This document shows, one piece after another, positions 17,441 through 27,466 of a stretch of 64,000 nt of DNA. The notes below the pieces were generated by a model, which ran no database searches, had not been told where the DNA came from, and was given only the letters and a program-made list of their open reading frames with translations. The position numbers and the translations under genes are program-made. The stretch comes from Rouxiella sp. S1S-2 (GTDB taxonomy: Bacteria > Pseudomonadota > Gammaproteobacteria > Enterobacterales > Enterobacteriaceae). The stretch is from assembly GCF_009208105.1 (NCBI RefSeq), contig NZ_WFKL01000001.1, forward strand, positions 1,488,001-1,552,000, in the 5' to 3' direction. Positions within the stretch are counted from its first letter, which is position 1; every line of letters starts with the position of its first letter.

Positions 17441-18982
17441 CTACTGTTCTTGCTCGCCTTCTTCCTCTTCCAGCATCAGTTTCCAGCCTGTTACGTCACT
17501 CCAGTAATTTTGCTCGCGTTCGAAATCCAGTTGAACCAAGTTGTTCTGCGCCATAAATCCTGCCGGGAAACGCAGCGTCCAGTGGTTGTCGTCGGTATGC
17601 AGTCGCAGACTTTCAGGCTGCGTGGTGGCCTGACGCTGATTGTTCAACAGTGCGCCGAGGCGCAGCAGCTGGATAAGTGGCAGGTAATGTTTTTTCTTGA
17701 ACAGGTTAAGGCGCGGCAGATCATCCAAGCGAATCGCTTTACGCTGAAAACGTACCAGCGTAGCCAGCAGCGTTTGCTGTTCCTGAGTGAAGCCCGGCAA
17801 ATTTGAGTTCTGCAAAATGTAGGCAGAATGACGATGCATGCCGCTGTGGTTAATGCCCAGGCCCACTTCATGCAGCATAGAGGCCCACTTCAGCAGCGAT
17901 TCAAGCTGTGGCTGAGCCAGTGTCGCATTTTGCGCCAGCCACTGGGTGTACAGCGTCTCGGTGGTTTCCAATACCCTACGGGCCTGCTCGCGGTCGATAT
18001 TATAGTGATCGGCCAGGCTTTTTGCCGTGCGGCTGCGAATATCCTGATGACGAAAACGACCTTCCATTTCGTACAGCACGCCTTCACGCAGCGCACCGTC
18101 AGACAGGCGCAGCTCTTTGATTGCCAGCGCGTCAAACACGCCGCACAGGATAGCTAATCCAGGCACGAACACTGACTGACGGTCTTCTGAAAGGCCCGGA
18201 AGACTGAGTGAGGAGAAGTTTTTATACTTCATGACCTCATCGGCCAGCATCTCAAGACGCTCGGCGGTGATCAATCCGTCTTTCTCACCCATTTCAATCA
18301 GCACTTCATGGGCAGCTTTTATTGTTCCGGAGGCGCCGAGCGCATACTGCCAGCCCTGCAGGCGATATTGCCAGGCCAGCGTTTCGAGCTTTTGCGCGGC
18401 GGCCAGGCGGGCGCGTTTAAAATTACTGCGGCTGATTTCGCCACCGCGGAAAAATAGCTGAGCAAAACTCACACAGCCCATGCGGCGGCTTTCGGCCAGC
18501 AGTGGTTCGAAGTCTTCACCGATCACCAGTTCGGTTGAGCCACCGCCGATATCAATCACCAGTTTGCGGCCTTTCTCAGGTTGAGTGTGCTCAACGCCCA
18601 TAAAAATCAGACGCGCCTCTTCCTGACCCGAAATAATCTCAATCGGATAGGGAATGACTTCAGCAGCACGCAGCAGAAACTCTTCGGCATTAATCGCCTG
18701 ACGCAGTGAGTGAGTGCCTACAATAGTCACGTTCTCACCTGAGAAACCCTGTAGCCGTTCAGCAAACAGCGCAAGACAGTCAAGACCGCGCTGAATGGCC
18801 TCTTCGCTCAGTTTGCTATTACTGTCCAGACCGTCTGCCAGATGAACGCGCTGCTTCAATCGGCCTAATACCTGGAGTGCGCCGTTAACGACGCGGGCTA
18901 TCACCATATGAAAACTGTTTGACCCAAGGTCGATAGCGGCAATTTCCTGTGGTTTGGCAGTCATTGAGCTGTTTAACGGCAT
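17441..18982 (-). CDS. ppx: Exopolyphosphatase Ppx
   Basis: Ppx/GppA phosphatase that trims terminal phosphates from long-chain polyphosphate. Acetate/sugar kinase fold with [18 protein letters not shown] at residues 14-31, catalytic-region [24 protein letters not shown] near 140-153, and a C-terminal HD-like domain with [19 protein letters not shown]. Length is 513 (E. coli 513). It lies 21 bases downstream of ppk in the same direction, the standard ppk-ppx operon of enterobacteria that makes and degrades polyphosphate. Confidence 0.97.
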   Translation of the reverse strand: MPLNSSMTAKPQEIAAIDLGSNSFHMVIARVVNGALQVLGRLKQRVHLADGLDSNSKLSEEAIQRGLDCLALFAERLQGFSGENVTIVGTHSLRQAINAEEFLLRAAEVIPYPIEIISGQEEARLIFMGVEHTQPEKGRKLVIDIGGGSTELVIGEDFEPLLAESRRMGCVSFAQLFFRGGEISRSNFKRARLAAAQKLETLAWQYRLQGWQYALGASGTIKAAHEVLIEMGEKDGLITAERLEMLADEVMKYKNFSSLSLPGLSEDRQSVFVPGLAILCGVFDALAIKELRLSDGALREGVLYEMEGRFRHQDIRSRTAKSLADHYNIDREQARRVLETTETLYTQWLAQNATLAQPQLESLLKWASMLHEVGLGINHSGMHRHSAYILQNSNLPGFTQEQQTLLATLVRFQRKAIRLDDLPRLNLFKKKHYLPLIQLLRLGALLNNQRQATTQPESLRLHTDDNHWTLRFPAGFMAQNNLVQLDFEREQNYWSDVTGWKLMLEEEEGEQEQ

Positions 18983-19003
18983 GAGTTTGTATGCTCCAAA
19001 GTA

Positions 19004-21088
19004 TCACGCAGGGTCTTTAGGTGGTGTTTGATTATTAAGTTCAAACGCTTTTAAATAGTCATAGATCGCCACCTGAGCGCGCACCTTGCGACGATTTCCG
19101 CGTGGAACATAACGGTTACTGAGCTCTTTATCAATAACTCTTGCTTTTACCGTGTCACTGAACTGTATCGCCAGCAGGTCCAGCACGCGCTGTTTTATCA
19201 CCGGATCGAGCAGGGCAACCGCCACCTCGATTCGGTAATCAATATTGCGCGTCATCCAGTCTGCTGACGACAGATAGACCTTAGTATCGCCTTTGTTTTC
19301 AAATGTATAAACGCGGTCATGTTCAAGATAACGGTCGACAATGCTGGTGACCTGAATGTTTTCGCTGACGCCTGCCAAATCGGGCACCAGTGAGCACATG
19401 CCGCGGATCAATAGACGTATTTTGACCCCGAAACTGGAGGCGGCATAAAGTCTGTCGATCAGTCCTTTATCAACAAGGTTGTTTATTTTAAGGGTAATCC
19501 CTGCCTTTTCGCCGGCCTGCGCGTTGGCGATTTCCTGGTCTATCAGCGCATACAGCATGCTGCGTGAATTTTGTGGCGACACCATCAGGTGTTCAAAGGT
19601 CACCGGCCGGTAAGGATTTTCAATGAAGTTGAACACGCGACGCACTTCATTGGTGATTCGGGAGTCGGCGGTCAGTAACGAATAATCGGTGTACAGACGG
19701 GCCGTTTTCTCATTGAAATTGCCGGTACCAATATGAGCATAGCGGACAATTTCATCATCTTCGCGGCGCGAGATAAGAAATAGTTTGGCGTGGATCTTAA
19801 GCCCCGGCGCGGAGAAAATAACGTGTACACCGGCCTCGGTCAGTCGTTTGGCCCAGTGAATATTGGCCTCTTCGTCAAATCGCGCCTGAAGCTCAACCAC
19901 TACGGTGACTTTTTTACCGTTGTGCGCTGCATGGATCATCGATTCAATGATGCGCGAGTCTTTGGCGACGCGATAAATATTAATTTTAATCGACAGCACG
20001 TTAGGATCGAAGGCTGCCTGACGCAGCAGTTCGAGCACGTGCTCGAAGGTGTAATAAGGGTAGTAAAGCAGAACGTCCTGCTTTCGAATAGCGGCGAAGC
20101 CGTTGCGGAAATTGTCAAACCACAGGTGGCGAAGGCGCGCAATCGGGCGGTTGACCATATTGGCCTTGCCGACGTTCGGGAAATTAATAAAGTCTTTAAA
20201 GTTATGGTAGCGCCCGCCGGGGATGACGGAATCGTAGTTGGAAATACCCAGCTTTTCGCGCAGCAGTTCGACCATTTCATCAGGCATATCGCGTTGATAA
20301 ACAAAGCGCACCGGTTCAGCAGTCAGACGCTGCTTCAGGCTCGATGACATCAGCTCCAGCAGGCTAGACTCCATTTCTGTGACCAGGTCATATTCGGCAT
20401 CGCGGGTCATTTTCATCGAATAGGCGTTGAGCGAATCGTAATCGAAGAAGCCCTTAAAGATGTCGTCGAGGCAGTAACGTAGAATGTTATCTAGAAGAAT
20501 CATTGGCTTGCGGCGACGCGGCGCTTCTGGCGGCAGGTTCACAAAGCGAGGAACCTTGTCGGAAGGGATTTCGAGCAGCGCATAGTCTATTTTTTCGCCA
20601 CGAATGATTTCTACCGCCAGATAGGTGTAGTCATCCTTAAGAAACTGAACCAGGTTCGTTTCCTGATTGACCAAAATCGGCGTAATAAATTGGCGCAGGT
20701 GATGCTTGAAATACTGACGCAGCCAGGCCTGCTGGTTTTCTGAAACCTGACGCTCATTGATTAGAAATATTTGGTTGCGGGCCATTTCTAACAGCAAATC
20801 ATTGTACAGGCTGTCAAATTCCTGATCGATACGCATCACCTTTGCCTGGATCTTTTTTAGCAAATGGCGTGATGCGCCGATAAAACCCTGCTCCTCGCTG
20901 ATCAGGATACGTCGCTTCAAGTCGGCAAAACGGACCTTATAGAATTCATCAAGGTTGTTCGAATAAATCCCCAGAAAGCGCATACGTTCGATCAATGGGT
21001 TACTCTTGTCAGCCGCCTCCTGCAGTACTCGCTCATTGAAGGACAACCAACTCAACTCTTTATCTATATACAGTTTTTCCTGACCCAT
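19004..21088 (-). CDS. ppk1: Polyphosphate kinase Ppk1
   Basis: Reversible ATP:polyphosphate phosphotransferase, 694 residues, membrane-associated tetramer in E. coli. The autophosphorylated His is in [22 protein letters not shown] (E. coli His435), and the second conserved His is in [13 protein letters not shown] (E. coli His592). Start at 21088 ([14 protein letters not shown]) because GGAG lies six bases upstream; the open frame begins five codons earlier. A tandem 10-bp repeat occurs about 125 bases upstream, in the likely control region. Confidence 0.97.
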   Translation of the reverse strand: MGQEKLYIDKELSWLSFNERVLQEAADKSNPLIERMRFLGIYSNNLDEFYKVRFADLKRRILISEEQGFIGASRHLLKKIQAKVMRIDQEFDSLYNDLLLEMARNQIFLINERQVSENQQAWLRQYFKHHLRQFITPILVNQETNLVQFLKDDYTYLAVEIIRGEKIDYALLEIPSDKVPRFVNLPPEAPRRRKPMILLDNILRYCLDDIFKGFFDYDSLNAYSMKMTRDAEYDLVTEMESSLLELMSSSLKQRLTAEPVRFVYQRDMPDEMVELLREKLGISNYDSVIPGGRYHNFKDFINFPNVGKANMVNRPIARLRHLWFDNFRNGFAAIRKQDVLLYYPYYTFEHVLELLRQAAFDPNVLSIKINIYRVAKDSRIIESMIHAAHNGKKVTVVVELQARFDEEANIHWAKRLTEAGVHVIFSAPGLKIHAKLFLISRREDDEIVRYAHIGTGNFNEKTARLYTDYSLLTADSRITNEVRRVFNFIENPYRPVTFEHLMVSPQNSRSMLYALIDQEIANAQAGEKAGITLKINNLVDKGLIDRLYAASSFGVKIRLLIRGMCSLVPDLAGVSENIQVTSIVDRYLEHDRVYTFENKGDTKVYLSSADWMTRNIDYRIEVAVALLDPVIKQRVLDLLAIQFSDTVKARVIDKELSNRYVPRGNRRKVRAQVAIYDYLKAFELNNQTPPKDPA

Positions 21089-21209
21089 GTTAACTCCGTT
21101 CATTTAGCCTGAAACCTGGCCCATCAAGACGCATTTTTCAGCCTGCGCTGCCTTCAGGGAGAGGGCCTAGTATCTTCCTTCATTATTGCGAGAGATTGAC
21201 AAGAATGTC

Positions 21210-21229
21210 CAATAAATCCCAATAAATCC
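21210..21229. repeat. Tandem decamer upstream of ppk
   Basis: Two perfect head-to-tail copies of CAATAAATCC lie about 120-140 bases upstream of the ppk start codon. Ten-base spacing puts both on the same DNA face. Next to it, GACAAGAATGTC forms a 4-bp inverted repeat. Neither matches the Pho box well. Confidence 0.5.
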
Positions 21230-21278
21230 ATATTGTTTGGAAATGTTGGGACCCGTCAGAGAGTGGTAGCAGAATAAC

Positions 21279-21854
21279 TTAGAGTACGCCCGCGCCCAGT
21301 GCTTCGATAGCAGGGCTTTCGGCGGTTTTAGTTTTGTAGCGGACTAAAAATTCCGGTTGGAAAATGCACATGCGGATCACACTGCGGTATTCGCCGTTAA
21401 CGAAGAATTCGTTTCTAAGCTCGGCTTCCATTTCAAAGCCCAGTTTGCGATAGATGTGGATAGCCTTGTCATTTTCCTTATCAACAATCAGGTACAATTT
21501 GTACAAATTGAGGACGGAAAAGGCGTAATCCATCGCCAAACGAGCGGCTTCGCTAGCAAAACCCTGGCCCTGATGGTTGGGGTCGATGATTATCTGAAAT
21601 TCAGCGCGGCGGTGAATGTGGTTTATTTCAACCAGTTCAACCAGACCGACACGGGTTCCCTGAAATTCAGTAATAAAGCGGCGCTCGCTTTGGTCATGGA
21701 TGTGTTTGGCGTAGAGATCTTCTAACTCAACGTAGGCTTCGTAAGGTTCTTCGAACCAGTAACGCATGACGTTAGCATTGTTATCAAGGCGGTGTACGAA
21801 CGTCAGATCGTCCTTTTCCAGTGGGCGAAGTCTGATGCGGTTGGCGCTGAACAT
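21279..21854 (-). CDS. speG: Spermidine N1-acetyltransferase SpeG
   Basis: GNAT-family enzyme, 191 residues, acetylating spermidine and spermine with acetyl-CoA to reduce polyamine toxicity. The polyamine-site sequence [16 protein letters not shown], the CoA loop [19 protein letters not shown] and the catalytic-region [24 protein letters not shown] match E. coli SpeG closely. The C-terminal tail differs and is slightly longer. It stands alone between the purMN terminator and ppk. GGACC upstream of the ATG is a modest ribosome binding site. Confidence 0.95.
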   Translation of the reverse strand: MFSANRIRLRPLEKDDLTFVHRLDNNANVMRYWFEEPYEAYVELEDLYAKHIHDQSERRFITEFQGTRVGLVELVEINHIHRRAEFQIIIDPNHQGQGFASEAARLAMDYAFSVLNLYKLYLIVDKENDKAIHIYRKLGFEMEAELRNEFFVNGEYRSVIRMCIFQPEFLVRYKTKTAESPAIEALGAGVL

Positions 21855-21979
21855 GATGGTCCTTAATGTTCTATTTATTTTAGGTTAACTAGTTTAAAAA
21901 ACTGCATTGTGCAATTTGATTGCAATGATAGCGCATTTTTTAAACTTATTACACCGGGGCGCGCCGACGCGATTCGGAA

Positions 21980-22005
21980 ATAAAAAAACCGGCATTTAGC
22001 CGGTT
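21980..22005 (-). terminator. Terminator of purMN
   Basis: On the minus strand AAACCGGC pairs with GCCGGTTT across a five-base loop and continues into TTTTTTT. It separates purMN from speG. Confidence 0.88.
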
Positions 22006-22037
22006 TCCAGAAAGTATTCACTGCGTCAGCGAGATAA

Positions 22038-22676
22038 TCAGTCGGCGGCGTGGCCTTCGGCAGGCAAGATTTTCCCGTCGAGAACCGGCTGTCCGTCGCG
22101 CAAAACCAGGCGTCCGTCAACGAACCAGCTCACCACCAGAGGATAAATATTGTGCTCTTGAGTCTGCACGCGCTCATTCAAATCTTCGGCGGTATCTTCT
22201 TCAAAAACAGGGACTTTAGCCTGAAGTACAACGGGTCCGCCGTCGAGCTCCTGAGTGACGAAGTGCACTGAGGTGCCATGTTCAGCATCTTTATTGTCGA
22301 TAGCCTTTTGGTGGGTGTGTAACCCAGGGTATTTCGGCAACAGAGAAGGGTGAATATTCAGCATGCGACCCGCGTAACGATCCACGAAGTCTGGGCTGAG
22401 AATACGCATATACCCGGCAAGAACCACGAGGTCGGGCTGATAGGCGTCAATCTCTTCCATAAGAGCGGCGTCAAACGCAACGCGATCGGCATACGCCTTT
22501 GGGTCTAACGCATGAGCGGGAATACCCGCCGCCTGCGCGCGTTCAAGACCATAGGCCGACGCTTTATTACTGAAAACGGCACTGAGTGTGGCGTTAACTC
22601 TTCCCTGCTGGCAGGAATCGATTAATGCCTGGAGGTTGCTTCCATCGCCAGAAACTAAAACAACGATCCTTTTCAT
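22038..22676 (-). CDS. purN: Phosphoribosylglycinamide formyltransferase PurN
   Basis: 10-formyl-THF-dependent GAR transformylase, third step of purine synthesis, 212 residues. Phosphate-binding loop VLVSGDGSNLQALID at the N-terminus; catalytic region LVVLAGYMRILSPDFVDRYAGRMLNIHPSLLPKYPG with the Asn-His of NIHPS; GTSVHFV with the second His near 137; and DGGPVVLQ. It is downstream of purM in the same direction, but separated by 159 bases containing an inverted repeat, more than in E. coli, where the two genes nearly abut. Confidence 0.97.
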   Translation of the reverse strand: MKRIVVLVSGDGSNLQALIDSCQQGRVNATLSAVFSNKASAYGLERAQAAGIPAHALDPKAYADRVAFDAALMEEIDAYQPDLVVLAGYMRILSPDFVDRYAGRMLNIHPSLLPKYPGLHTHQKAIDNKDAEHGTSVHFVTQELDGGPVVLQAKVPVFEEDTAEDLNERVQTQEHNIYPLVVSWFVDGRLVLRDGQPVLDGKILPAEGHAAD

Positions 22677-22835
22677 TTTACCTTCACTCTTAACGCTGTT
22701 GCGGCGTTAGCTTCGCCTGTTTACCCGAATCACTGACTGATGTCAGCTCATCGGGATCCGCAGGCTCGCGGCCTTGCTACAACGCCAAAAGCTCGGTAAA
22801 GAATTTACCTGCATTAACGTTGTAGCAAATTTTAG
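22677..22835. repeat. Intergenic repeat-like sequence between purM and purN
   Basis: The 159-base purM-purN gap holds a perfect 11-bp inverted repeat, TTGCTACAACG (22774-22784) with CGTTGTAGCAA (22818-22828), enclosing a smaller GGTAAA/TTTACC hairpin. The rest includes GCCGCGAGCC-, GATCCCGATGAGCTGA- and ATTCGGGTAA-like segments on the minus strand that resemble the ERIC/IRU-like dispersed repeats of Yersinia and Serratia. The family call is from memory of such repeats. It is transcribed within the purMN mRNA. Confidence 0.55.
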
Positions 22836-23873
22836 TTATTTAATGATAACGCGTTCTTCTGAGTCGGAAGCTTTAATACTGCCGATAACCCAGGCTTGTT
22901 CGCCGTTGTCATTGAGCAGGGCAATAGCTTGATCAGCCAACTCTGCTGGCAATGCAACCAGCATGCCCACGCCGCAGTTGAACGTGCGGTACATTTCGTG
23001 GCTGCTGACGTTGCCATTTTGCTGTAACCAGCCGAACACGTCCGGCCATTTCCAGCTTGATTCATCGATAATTGCCTGGGTGTTTTCTGGCAATACGCGC
23101 GGGATGTTTTCCCAGAAGCCGCCACCGGTCAGGTGACAGATTGCGTGAACTTCAACGTTTTCAATCAGTTTAAGGATTGATTTTACGTAGATTTTAGTCG
23201 GTTCAAGGAGGTGGTCGGCCAGAGTTTTATCCGCCAGACGGGTGGTCAAAGGATCGGCCTTGCTGACTTCGAGAATTTTGCGAACCAGAGAGTAGCCGTT
23301 TGAGTGCGGGCCACTTGAAGCCAGCGCAACCAGAACGTCGCCGTCCTGCACTTTGCTGCCGTCAATAATTTCTGATTTTTCAACCACGCCAACGCAGAAT
23401 CCTGCGACGTCGTAATCATCACCGTGGTACATGCCCGGCATTTCTGCGGTTTCGCCCCCGACCAATGCACAGCCAGACTGCAGGCAGCCTTCGGCGATGC
23501 CGGTGATAACGCTGGCTGCGGTATCCACATCCAGTTTGCCCGTCGCGTAATAGTCCAGGAAGAACAGTGGCTCTGCGCCCTGAACAACCAAGTCATTCAC
23601 ACACATGGCGACCAAATCGATACCAATGGTATCGTGGCGTTTTAAATCCATTGCCAGACGCAGCTTGGTGCCAACGCCGTCGGTTCCCGAAACCAGCACG
23701 GGTTCACGATATTTTTGCGGCAGCGCGCACAGGGCACCAAAACCACCCAGTCCACCCATGACTTCTGGACGGCGAGTCTGTTTTACTACACCTTTAATGC
23801 GGTCTACCAATGCGTTACCTGCATCAATATCCACACCTGCGTCTTTATAGCTGAGAGAGGTCTTTTCGGTCAC
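22836..23873 (-). CDS. purM: Phosphoribosylformylglycinamidine cyclo-ligase PurM
   Basis: AIR synthetase, fifth step of purine synthesis, 345 residues, dimeric ATP-grasp-like PurM fold. Signature sequences: [17 protein letters not shown] at the N-terminus, [15 protein letters not shown] (nucleotide site), [11 protein letters not shown], and [16 protein letters not shown]. The start codon is GTG at 23873, the same as in E. coli purM, with GGGGAT about eight bases before it. A PurR box lies 80-95 bases upstream. Confidence 0.97.
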   Translation of the reverse strand: MTEKTSLSYKDAGVDIDAGNALVDRIKGVVKQTRRPEVMGGLGGFGALCALPQKYREPVLVSGTDGVGTKLRLAMDLKRHDTIGIDLVAMCVNDLVVQGAEPLFFLDYYATGKLDVDTAASVITGIAEGCLQSGCALVGGETAEMPGMYHGDDYDVAGFCVGVVEKSEIIDGSKVQDGDVLVALASSGPHSNGYSLVRKILEVSKADPLTTRLADKTLADHLLEPTKIYVKSILKLIENVEVHAICHLTGGGFWENIPRVLPENTQAIIDESSWKWPDVFGWLQQNGNVSSHEMYRTFNCGVGMLVALPAELADQAIALLNDNGEQAWVIGSIKASDSEERVIIK

Positions 23874-23952
23874 TGCGGAATCCCCACGACGTATGCGTTT
23901 TGTGGTTGTTGTTAAAAACTGGAAGCTTGAAGCGCGCTAATTCTAACAGCGC

Positions 23953-23968
23953 AGGCAAACGTTTGCGA
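23953..23968. promoter_or_regulatory. PurR operator upstream of purMN
   Basis: AGGCAAACGTTTGCGA matches the PurR consensus and contains the perfect palindrome GCAAACGTTTGC. Located 80-95 bases before the purM start codon, as expected for hypoxanthine/guanine-dependent repression by PurR. Confidence 0.88.
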
Positions 23969-24090
23969 GAGGTCTCGTTATGTTTATCTCTCTATACTTG
24001 GAATACGTTGAGAAAATAAATTTTGGGTGCTTTGTGCAAATTCCTTGATCTGCATCAGTCTATACTGTCGATCAGTATCAGTTATTGGCG

Positions 24091-24134
24091 CTGGCGTTGA
24101 AAATAAAAGGCGTTATAATCACGCGATTTTTTTG
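24091..24134 (+). promoter_or_regulatory. upp promoter with GATTTTTTTG start region (UTP-sensitive type)
   Basis: A TATAAT at 24114-24119 is followed six bases later by G-A-T7-G (24125-24134), with a weak -35 CTGGCG 17 bases upstream of the -10. In E. coli upp, transcripts starting within GATTTTTTTT are controlled by UTP-dependent reiterative transcription and start-site choice. The same layout is visible here; regulation itself is inferred. Confidence 0.75.
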
Positions 24135-24161
24135 GTCAGCAGCCTTAGGAGAGAGAGAAAA

Positions 24162-24788
24162 ATGAAGATCGTTGAAGTGAAACACCCGCTGGTAAAACAC
24201 AAGCTGGGACTGATGCGTGAAAATGACATCAGCACAAAACGCTTTCGCGAACTGGCTTCTGAGGTAGGCAGTTTACTGACCTATGAAGCAACCGCAGACC
24301 TTCAAACTGAGAAGGTGACCATCGAAGGTTGGAACGGTCCGGTTGAAATTGAACAGATTAAAGGCAAGAAAATCACCGTAGTGCCTATTCTGCGTGCGGG
24401 TTTGGGCATGATGGAAGGCGTATTGGAACATGTGCCAAGTGCACGCATCAGCGTTGTCGGCGTGTACCGCGACGAAGAAACGCTGCTGCCGGTACCTTAC
24501 TTCCAGAAGCTGGCCTCAAATATAGAGGAACGCATGGCGCTGGTGGTTGACCCGATGCTGGCGACCGGGGGTTCAATGATTGCCACTATCGATCTGCTGA
24601 AAAAAGCCGGCTGCCAAAGCATTAAAGTGCTGGTGCTGGTTGCAGCACCGGAAGGGATTGCCGCCCTCGAGAAGGCGCACCCAAACGTTGAGCTGTACAC
24701 CGCCTCGATTGACCAGGGGCTAAACGACAAGGGATACATTATCCCGGGCCTCGGTGACGCAGGCGATAAAATATTTGGTACCAAGTAA
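24162..24788 (+). CDS. upp: Uracil phosphoribosyltransferase Upp
   Basis: Salvage enzyme converting uracil and PRPP to UMP, 208 residues as in E. coli. The PRPP loop is [16 protein letters not shown] near residues 128-143 and the uracil-binding C-terminal region reads [19 protein letters not shown]. The reading frame is open for 45 codons upstream, but the ATG at 24162 ([16 protein letters not shown]) has AGGAGA nine bases before it and is the family start. It is followed by a terminator, then by uraA, so uptake and salvage of uracil are linked. Expression is probably raised when UTP is low through the start region described separately. Confidence 0.97.
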   Translation: MKIVEVKHPLVKHKLGLMRENDISTKRFRELASEVGSLLTYEATADLQTEKVTIEGWNGPVEIEQIKGKKITVVPILRAGLGMMEGVLEHVPSARISVVGVYRDEETLLPVPYFQKLASNIEERMALVVDPMLATGGSMIATIDLLKKAGCQSIKVLVLVAAPEGIAALEKAHPNVELYTASIDQGLNDKGYIIPGLGDAGDKIFGTK

Positions 24789-24792
24789 GTAT

Positions 24793-24820
24793 TAGCCGAC
24801 TGAGAAGTCGGCTTTTTTTT
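24793..24820 (+). terminator. Terminator or attenuator between upp and uraA
   Basis: AGCCGAC pairs with GTCGGCT across a five- to six-base loop and is followed by TTTTTTTT. It sits 5 bases beyond the upp stop and should reduce but may not abolish readthrough into uraA. Confidence 0.85.
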
Positions 24821-24859
24821 GATTTTTTTTAGCGTGATATTTTTTGATAGGATAACTAT

Positions 24860-26152
24860 ATGACACGACGAGTTATTGAGGTCAGCGAACGTCCACCCCT
24901 TTTGCAGATGATCCCCCTCAGTTTTCAACATCTGTTTGCCATGTTTGGCGCAACCGTGCTGGTGCCGATACTTTTTAAAATCAATCCAGCCACCGTGCTG
25001 CTGTTCAACGGCATTGGTACTCTGCTTTACCTCTTTATCTGTAAAGGTAAAATTCCGGCCTATCTTGGGTCGAGCTTCGCGTTTATTTCACCGGTGTTGC
25101 TATTGTTACCGATGGGGTACGAGGCGGCATTGGGCGGCTTTATTGTCTGCGGCATCCTGTTTTGTGTGATGGCGCTGTTTGTCAAAAAAGCCGGTATAGG
25201 CTGGATAAACGTGATGTTTCCTCCGGCGGCGATGGGCGCGATTGTGGCGGTAGTCGGACTTGAACTGGCTGGCGTGGCAGCGAAAATGGCCGGACTGCTT
25301 CCAGCAGACGGCGCAGCGATTGACAACACTACGGTAATTATCTCCGTGGTCACACTGTCGGTGACGGTGCTTGGCTCGGCACTTTTTCGCGGTTTTCTGG
25401 CGATTATTCCGGTGCTTATCGGCGTGCTGGTCGGCTATGCGCTGTCGTATTTTATGGGCGTGGTCAACGTCGCCTCCATTGAGCAGGCGGATTGGTTTGC
25501 CTTACCTACCTTTTATACCCCGCGATTCGAGTGGGCGGCGATTCTGACCATTATCCCGGCGGCGCTGGTGGTGATGGCTGAAAACGTCGGACATTTGGTG
25601 GTCACCGCTAACATCGTCAAGAAAGATCTGCTGCGTGACCCAGGCCTGCATCGTTCAATGCTAGCAAACGGACTCTCAACCATTCTCTCCGGTTGTTTTG
25701 GCTCCACGCCTAATACCACCTACGGTGAAAACATTGGCGTGATGGCGATAACCAAGGTTTACAGCACTTGGGTTATCGGCGGCGCGGCGATTTTGGCTAT
25801 CCTGCTTTCTTGCATCGGTAAGCTGGCTGCGGCGATTGAGGCCGTGCCGCTTCCGGTGATGGGCGGCGTGTCGCTGCTGCTGTACGGTGTGATTGCCGCC
25901 TCGGGAGTCCGCGTATTAGTCGAATCTAAAGTGGACTACAGCAAACCCAAGAACCTGATCCTAACCTCAATAGTGCTGATTATCGGCGTGAGCGGGGCAA
26001 AAGTGCACATCGGCGCCACAGAACTCAAGGGCATGGCGCTGGCCACCCTAGTCGGCGTTTTCCTGAGCCTGCTGTTTAAAGTGAGCGAAGTTTATCGTGG
26101 CGAAGAAGAGATCATTGACGTGCCGGACGATCGTAATACACCGACCGTTTAA
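24860..26152 (+). CDS. uraA: Uracil:H+ symporter UraA
   Basis: Nucleobase-cation symporter-2 protein of 430 residues with about 14 membrane segments in the 7+7 inverted fold. Family motifs: QHLFAMFGATVLVPILFKINPATVLL near the N-terminus, KIPAYLGSSFAFISPV, the substrate-site Glu region VVMAENVGHLVVTANIV near residue 240, and GCFGSTPNTTYGENIGVM near 285. ATG at 24860 follows GATAGGATAACT. It is the second gene of the upp-uraA salvage unit. Confidence 0.97.
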   Translation: MTRRVIEVSERPPLLQMIPLSFQHLFAMFGATVLVPILFKINPATVLLFNGIGTLLYLFICKGKIPAYLGSSFAFISPVLLLLPMGYEAALGGFIVCGILFCVMALFVKKAGIGWINVMFPPAAMGAIVAVVGLELAGVAAKMAGLLPADGAAIDNTTVIISVVTLSVTVLGSALFRGFLAIIPVLIGVLVGYALSYFMGVVNVASIEQADWFALPTFYTPRFEWAAILTIIPAALVVMAENVGHLVVTANIVKKDLLRDPGLHRSMLANGLSTILSGCFGSTPNTTYGENIGVMAITKVYSTWVIGGAAILAILLSCIGKLAAAIEAVPLPVMGGVSLLLYGVIAASGVRVLVESKVDYSKPKNLILTSIVLIIGVSGAKVHIGATELKGMALATLVGVFLSLLFKVSEVYRGEEEIIDVPDDRNTPTV

Positions 26153-26181
26153 TACAAGTTTTCGCTAAACTCAGGCAGGTT

Positions 26182-26211
26182 TTACCGGGCAAACGCTGTT
26201 TTGCCCGGTAA
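26182..26211 (+). terminator. Stem-loop after uraA
   Basis: TTACCGGGCAAA and TTTGCCCGGTAA form a perfect 12-bp stem with a six-base loop 30 bases past uraA. The stem is strong but no T run follows, so termination may need Rho or the loop may protect the mRNA 3' end. Confidence 0.65.
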
Positions 26212-26335
26212 GTCGCTCGCTTAACCAGCGTTTAGCGTACCTAAAGTTCAATTCTTCACGGATCCTATGATAGAATTCTGTGATTAATTATTTGCCCTGA
26301 CGTTTTATTATTCGCCAGTTTTGGTTGAGGTGCTT

Positions 26336-27037
26336 CTGAATACGCCGGCACAGCTTTCCCTGCCACTTTATCTTCCCGATGACGAAACCTTTGCCAGTTT
26401 TTATCCGGGGGAGAACACCTCGCTGCTCTCCGCTATTCAAACCGCGCTGCAGCAGGAACACGGCACTTATGTCTATTTCTGGTCGCGAGAAGGCGGGGGA
26501 CGCAGTCATCTGCTGCACGCAGCCTGCGCAGAACTTTCGCTGCGCGGCGAGGCTGTCGGCTATGTTCCTTTAGACAAACGCGCTTATTTTGTGCCTGAAG
26601 TACTCGACGGAATGGAGCAACTTGCACTGGTGTGCATTGATAACATTGAAGGCATTGCCGGTGACGAAGCTTGGGAAGCGGCCGTTTTCCACCTCTATAA
26701 CCGAATTCTCGAAACCGGCCGTACACGTCTGTTTATTACCGGCGATCGCCCGCCGCGTCAGCTGAATCTTGGCCTGCCTGACCTGGCTTCGCGCCTTGAC
26801 TGGGGGCAAATCTATCGTCTGCAGCCGCTGTCTGACGAAGAAAAACTCCAGGCGTTGCAACTGCGATCTAAACTGCGCGGCTTTGAGCTGCCGGAGGACG
26901 TAGGACGTTTCCTGTTAAAACGTCTGGATCGCGAGATGAGAACGCTGTTTATGACCCTCGACCAGCTCGACAGGGCCTCAATCACGGCGCAGCGCAAACT
27001 GACTATCCCTTTTGTTAAAGAGACCCTCAGCCTCTAA
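26336..27037 (+). CDS. hda: DnaA regulatory inactivator Hda (CTG start)
   Basis: AAA+ DnaA paralogue that, with the DNA-loaded sliding clamp, stimulates ATP hydrolysis by DnaA to prevent re-initiation. N-terminal clamp-binding motif QLSLPL (residues 6-11), a modified Walker A region [14 protein letters not shown], Walker B-like [12 protein letters not shown], and arginine-finger region [12 protein letters not shown]. No ATG exists near the start. The CTG at 26336 gives (M)[10 protein letters not shown] and 233 residues, the length and start reported for E. coli hda, and GAGG lies five bases before it; the TTG at 26321 lacks a ribosome binding site. Confidence 0.95.
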   Translation: MNTPAQLSLPLYLPDDETFASFYPGENTSLLSAIQTALQQEHGTYVYFWSREGGGRSHLLHAACAELSLRGEAVGYVPLDKRAYFVPEVLDGMEQLALVCIDNIEGIAGDEAWEAAVFHLYNRILETGRTRLFITGDRPPRQLNLGLPDLASRLDWGQIYRLQPLSDEEKLQALQLRSKLRGFELPEDVGRFLLKRLDREMRTLFMTLDQLDRASITAQRKLTIPFVKETLSL

Positions 27038-27057
27038 TCCCCAAGGTCTGCAAAGCG

Positions 27058-27414
27058 TTAGAGGATCTCCAGCACCTGCTCGGGCGGACGGCCCAGGCGC
27101 GCTTTACCTTTTTTCACCACAATCGGGCGTTCAAGCAGGCGCGGACTGTCGGCAACGGCCTGCAGGAGCTGCTCATCGCTCAGGCTTTTATCCTCAAGTT
27201 TCAACTCCTTATAAACCTCTTCTTTGGTACGCATCATCTCTCTGGCGGAGGTAAAGCCCAGCTCCTGCTGCAATTTTTTCAGGGTATCGAGGGAGGGCGG
27301 CGTCTCGAGATAGAGGATAACGTCAGGCTTGATGCCTTTTTCTTCTAGCAGCTTTAACGTCTCACGGCTCTTGCTGCATCGCGGGTTGTGATAGATAGCG
27401 ACATCGTGCTTCAT
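27058..27414 (-). CDS. yfgD: ArsC-family protein YfgD
   Basis: Thioredoxin-fold ArsC-like arsenate reductase of 118 residues. It has the N-terminal YHNPRCSKSRETLKLLEEKG with the single catalytic-type Cys and the C-terminal RPIVVKKGKARLGRPPEQVLEIL with the Arg residues expected of glutaredoxin-dependent ArsC. Orthologue of E. coli YfgD, whose physiological role is not defined and which is not in an ars operon. Start chosen at 27414 because AAGGAG lies six bases upstream; the frame is open 54 codons farther. It lies downstream of bepA in the same direction, as in E. coli, and converges with hda. Confidence 0.92.
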   Translation of the reverse strand: MKHDVAIYHNPRCSKSRETLKLLEEKGIKPDVILYLETPPSLDTLKKLQQELGFTSAREMMRTKEEVYKELKLEDKSLSDEQLLQAVADSPRLLERPIVVKKGKARLGRPPEQVLEIL

Positions 27415-27466
27415 AAATATCTCCTTATTTTGCTCCAGCATTGACTGAGAAATAGTCACGATTAGG

